DNA of 64,000 bases. It comes from CAVPMN01 sp963706425 (GTDB lineage: Bacteria; Actinomycetota; Acidimicrobiia; Acidimicrobiales; Acidimicrobilacustridaceae). Positions 61,430 to 64,000 of the stretch are shown in pieces (position 1 is the stretch's first letter; each line of letters opens with the position of its first letter). The stretch is taken from contig CAVPMN010000020.1 of assembly GCA_963706425.1 (NCBI GenBank), forward strand, positions 1,612,001 through 1,676,000, written 5' to 3'. The notes under the pieces were generated by a model. The model worked only from the letters and a program-made list of their open reading frames with translations. It ran no database searches and was not told the DNA's origin. A program made the translations under genes and the position numbers.

Positions 61430-61911
61430 CAGGCAGCCTCTCCTGCACCGGTGGGTGCCACCGTGGCCGGCTCGCGTCCTTCGAGGCCGACCCGGCGGAT
61501 GGTGGTGGCTGCCGTGCGGGCCGGGCTGACCACGTCGGCCGGCACCGACCGGCGGGCCGGACCCCAGTCGAGGGCGCCGTTGCCGATGAGGTAGACGAAC
61601 GACTCGAACACGGCGGCGGCGAAGATCACCACGGCCGCGATGCCGAAGCCGCCGAGGTCGCGGAACGCGATCGCGAACGGGAAGAAGAAGATGATCTCGA
61701 TGTCGAAGACGATGAAGATCATCGCCACGAGGTAGAAGCGCACGGGGAAGCGCCGCGGCGGCTCGCGCGAGGGGATGATGCCGCACTCGTAGGGCGCCAC
61801 CTTCGCCGGATTGGGCCGGGGCGGCACCAGCAGCTTCTGGGCGACCAGGCTGACCGCGCCGAACAGCGTGGCGAGGACGAGGAGGGCGAAGATCGGGAGG
61901 TACTGGGCCAT
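61429..61911 (-). CDS. nuoA: NADH-quinone oxidoreductase subunit A (14-subunit operon)
   Basis: A 160-aa, three-helix subunit. The loop AKVAPYECGIIPSREPPRRF carries the conserved Glu-Cys, and FYLVAMIFIVFDIEIIFFFP is the second helix. About 35 extra residues follow the third helix. It is the first nuo gene of the 14-subunit operon, but starts only 3 bp after the stop of the unknown membrane gene, so that gene and the cytochrome gene are probably in the same transcript. Confidence 0.95.
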   Translation of the reverse strand: MAQYLPIFALLVLATLFGAVSLVAQKLLVPPRPNPAKVAPYECGIIPSREPPRRFPVRFYLVAMIFIVFDIEIIFFFPFAIAFRDLGGFGIAAVVIFAAAVFESFVYLIGNGALDWGPARRSVPADVVSPARTAATTIRRVGLEGREPATVAPTGAGEAA

Positions 61912-61914
61912 GGG

Positions 61915-62874
61915 TCAGACCCCCTCGGCCGCCGCCTCGAGGTTCTTGTTGAGCGTCTTCTCCCGGTAGTGCAGCACCAGGACGAAGAAGATGAACAGCG
62001 ACAGCGAGATGACGAGGTAGAGCAACGGGATGACCCGTTCGCTACCCAGATCTCGCACCATGACCACCGAGACCACCGGGGCGTCGGGGTCGACGGTGGG
62101 CAGCGGGGGCGCCTCGCCGGGCCGGGCCTCCTGGGGCACCACCTGCTGCACCTGCACGATGGCGTAGTGCGGCGGGTGCTGGAACTGCAGGGCGGTCTGG
62201 ATCTTGTGCCGCACCCGGCAGATCGGATCGTCGGGCAGGAAGTCGCCACCGATGGCGTTGGGGCAGGTGTCGGTGCGCTTGGGCTTGCCGCCGTACTCGA
62301 AGGTGTTGAGCTTCTTGTAGTCGGTGGGCCCGGAGAAGAAGCCCGACTCGACGAGGGCCACGTCGGCGGCCGCCTGCGTCTCACCTGCTGCCGACGACGA
62401 CACCAGCGACCAGCCGTTCAGCTCGAGCTCTTCGAGATAGGGCTCGAGCACCTCGGCGTGGCTCGACTGGAGATCGGACAGCACGAAGCCGTTCGGGAAG
62501 TCGGTGGCCAGCTCGGGGTTGCTGGCGAGGATCTCGTCGGCGCTCGGGAAGTCCTCGGGTTGGGGCAGCAGCGCCGCCTCCTCGGTTCGCGGATCTTCGG
62601 GACCGTTCACGTAGATCTCGATCGGCACCCAGGTCGGGTTGTCACCACGAGGGCCGATGCCCGGGGGGGCGATCACCCAGATCGTGGTGAGGATGACCAT
62701 CCATCCGCTGAGGCCGGCGAGCGCCACCAACAGTCCCAGCCGGGCACCCAGGTTGGTGCCGAGGAGCAGGTAGATCGATCCCATGAGGATCGCCACGGCC
62801 ACCACGACCGTGAGCGCCCCTCGGATGTGCGGATCCCAGGCGATGCCCGCGAGGACTGTCGACAGTTGCGCCAT
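61915..62874 (-). CDS. Unrecognised membrane protein between cytochrome c and nuoA
   Basis: A 319-aa protein I do not recognise. Two membrane helices lie near residues 18-38 and 44-69 and one near 278-301, with a soluble part of about 200 residues between them, probably on the outside, containing two cysteines (TCPNAIGG and PICRVRHK). An Asp/Pro/Gly-rich segment (APPGIGPRGDNPTWVPIEIY) follows the second helix. It starts 2 bp after the cytochrome gene stop and ends 3 bp before nuoA, so it is locked into the respiratory operon. A role linking complex I to the cytochrome chain is only a guess. Confidence 0.8.
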   Translation of the reverse strand: MAQLSTVLAGIAWDPHIRGALTVVVAVAILMGSIYLLLGTNLGARLGLLVALAGLSGWMVILTTIWVIAPPGIGPRGDNPTWVPIEIYVNGPEDPRTEEAALLPQPEDFPSADEILASNPELATDFPNGFVLSDLQSSHAEVLEPYLEELELNGWSLVSSSAAGETQAAADVALVESGFFSGPTDYKKLNTFEYGGKPKRTDTCPNAIGGDFLPDDPICRVRHKIQTALQFQHPPHYAIVQVQQVVPQEARPGEAPPLPTVDPDAPVVSVVMVRDLGSERVIPLLYLVISLSLFIFFVLVLHYREKTLNKNLEAAAEGV

Positions 62875-62876
62875 GC

Positions 62877-63992
62877 TCAGAGGCTCCGCTCGTACTCGAC
62901 GACCGCCGCGATCTGCTCCTGCGTGAGCATCACCTGGTCGTCGGACATGGGGAAGATCTTCGGCCCGGTGACCTCGACCGGATCGGTGTTCGGGTTGAGC
63001 CCGAAGCCGGGCATCATGCCGGCGCCGGACATGCCGTTGACGCCGTAGGACTGGCCCGCCACGGACCCGACGGTGACGTACTCGATCTGCTGTTCGGCGG
63101 TGGGGAACTGGCGCAGGCTGCGCCCACCGGTGAGGTTCCAGCCGAACGCACCCCCACCAGAAACCTGGGGCTCACCGTAGGACCACCCCTGGGTGTGACA
63201 TCGCCCGCATGAATACGCGCCACCCGCGAACTTGGTGGTGAAGCCCATGTTGAAGATGGCCTCGCCGAGCGTCTCCCATTCGGCGTCGGGCAGCGTGCAC
63301 AGCCCGGCGTCGTCGGGCGCGCACGTCGCCGCGATCTCCGCGTCGACCTCGGCGCGGGCCTCGGCCCCGGTGAGCTGGATGCTCTGCAGGTAGTCGATGA
63401 TGTTGTCGATCTGCTGGTCGGTGAGCGGACCACCGCCCGCGGCGCCCCACGCGGGCATCGGCGAGAACGGGCGTCCGTAGACGAGGATGGAGCGCACCTC
63501 GTCGCGCGAGTAGCGGAACAGCACGTTGTTGAGGGCCGGAGCCTGCCAGCTCACCTGGCTGACGAAGTCACCGTTGGGGGCGGTGATGGTGAACTGGCTG
63601 GCGCCGCCGACACCGCTCGGGCCATGGCAGGCGGCGCACTGGGCACCTACGTTGTAGAGCTCCTCACCCCGTCCGATGAAGGTCTCGTTGTAGCCCTCGA
63701 CGCGATCGTCCATGCGACCGGGCTCGGCCAGCCAGTAGAGCGGCAGGGCCACGCCGATGACGGCGAGGGACATCAGGCCGAAGGCCAGCGTGCGGTCGAG
63801 TCGCTTGGTCTCGAGCTCTTCGTCGTCGTAGTAGGGCTTGCGGTTGGCCGCCAACTCGATCTCGGCGCCGACCTCTTTGCGGCCCTTGCGCATGTTGACC
63901 GCGACCGCGATGAAGAAGCCGAGGGTGAGGACGACGGCGATGACATAGCCGATCGTCTTCTGGGTGTCGGCGAGCAGGAGCGCGCCGTTCAT
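62877..63992 (-). CDS. Membrane-anchored di-haem cytochrome c
   Basis: A 371-aa protein with two haem-binding motifs, CAACH at 119-123 and CGRCH at 262-266. Two N-terminal membrane helices lie near residues 12-33 and 68-88, with a charged loop between. Each haem domain ends with a Met-containing segment (PFSPMPAWG, then GAGMMPGFG) that could supply the sixth ligand. Cys 224 and 232 may form a disulfide. It should carry electrons outside the membrane, perhaps from a bc complex to an oxidase encoded further right. It is the first gene visible in the transcript and is complete. Confidence 0.9.
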   Translation of the reverse strand: MNGALLLADTQKTIGYVIAVVLTLGFFIAVAVNMRKGRKEVGAEIELAANRKPYYDDEELETKRLDRTLAFGLMSLAVIGVALPLYWLAEPGRMDDRVEGYNETFIGRGEELYNVGAQCAACHGPSGVGGASQFTITAPNGDFVSQVSWQAPALNNVLFRYSRDEVRSILVYGRPFSPMPAWGAAGGGPLTDQQIDNIIDYLQSIQLTGAEARAEVDAEIAATCAPDDAGLCTLPDAEWETLGEAIFNMGFTTKFAGGAYSCGRCHTQGWSYGEPQVSGGGAFGWNLTGGRSLRQFPTAEQQIEYVTVGSVAGQSYGVNGMSGAGMMPGFGLNPNTDPVEVTGPKIFPMSDDQVMLTQEQIAAVVEYERSL

Positions 63993-64000
63993 GAATGGCC

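Noticed and set aside
35493..61911. Assembly duplication as the cause of two nuo sets
   Set aside because: The paired genes differ in length, inserts and key residues, and one set lacks three subunits.

Overview
This is a 64 kb, very GC-rich window from an actinobacterial chromosome. Class Acidimicrobiia is my best guess, from the style of the ribosomal, tRNA-Trp-secE-nusG and nuo blocks; that placement is inference, not a search result. Almost all genes lie on the minus strand. The left half is the main translation and transcription gene block. Read in the direction of transcription it is: tRNA-Thr, tRNA-Met, tuf (second copy), rpmG, an ECF sigma/anti-sigma pair, tRNA-Trp, secE, nusG, rplK, rplA, rplJ, rplL, (inserted genes), rpoB, rpoC, rpsL, rpsG, fusA, tuf, rpsJ, (inserted genes), rplC, rplD, (small coupled ORF), rplW, rplB (cut by the window edge).

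Two classical operon joints are broken by foreign-looking genes. Between rplL and rpoB sit a PmoA-like (DUF6807) gene, a coupled gene of unknown family and a helix-hairpin-helix protein with a histone-H1-like tail. Between rpsJ and rplC sit plus-strand genes for a DUF3445 (haem-dependent oxidative N-demethylase-like) protein and a small coiled-coil membrane protein. The rpsJ and rplL ends carry the same 12-bp-stem hairpin. An approximately 110-bp GC-rich repeat occurs in inverted orientation upstream of rpoB and between nusG and rplK.

The middle (26.9-35.5 kb) holds an ATPase-like membrane protein with a degenerate P-loop, a GNAT acetyltransferase, tRNA-Tyr, a YajQ gene that has lost its expected stop codon, a HAD phosphatase, acetyl-CoA synthetase and a membrane GAF-GGDEF diguanylate cyclase.

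The right half (34.3-64 kb) is respiratory. Two complete but divergent complex I operons lie head to tail: a 14-subunit nuoA-N operon (46.1-61.9 kb) and, only 90 bp downstream, an 11-subunit nuoABCDHIJKLMN operon lacking nuoE, nuoF and nuoG (35.5-46.0 kb). The 11-subunit operon ends with a MidA/NDUFAF7-family methyltransferase gene. Its NuoD keeps the Arg that NDUFAF7 methylates in mitochondria but has Trp in place of the quinone-binding Tyr; the 14-subunit NuoD shows the reverse. A di-haem cytochrome c and an unrecognised membrane protein precede the 14-subunit operon and are probably co-transcribed with it.

About fourteen single-base indels break otherwise perfect genes, including essential ones (rplJ, rplA, rpmG, tuf2, nuoL, nuoH). 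I treat these as likely assembly or sequencing errors, and coordinates for those genes span the whole reconstructed gene.
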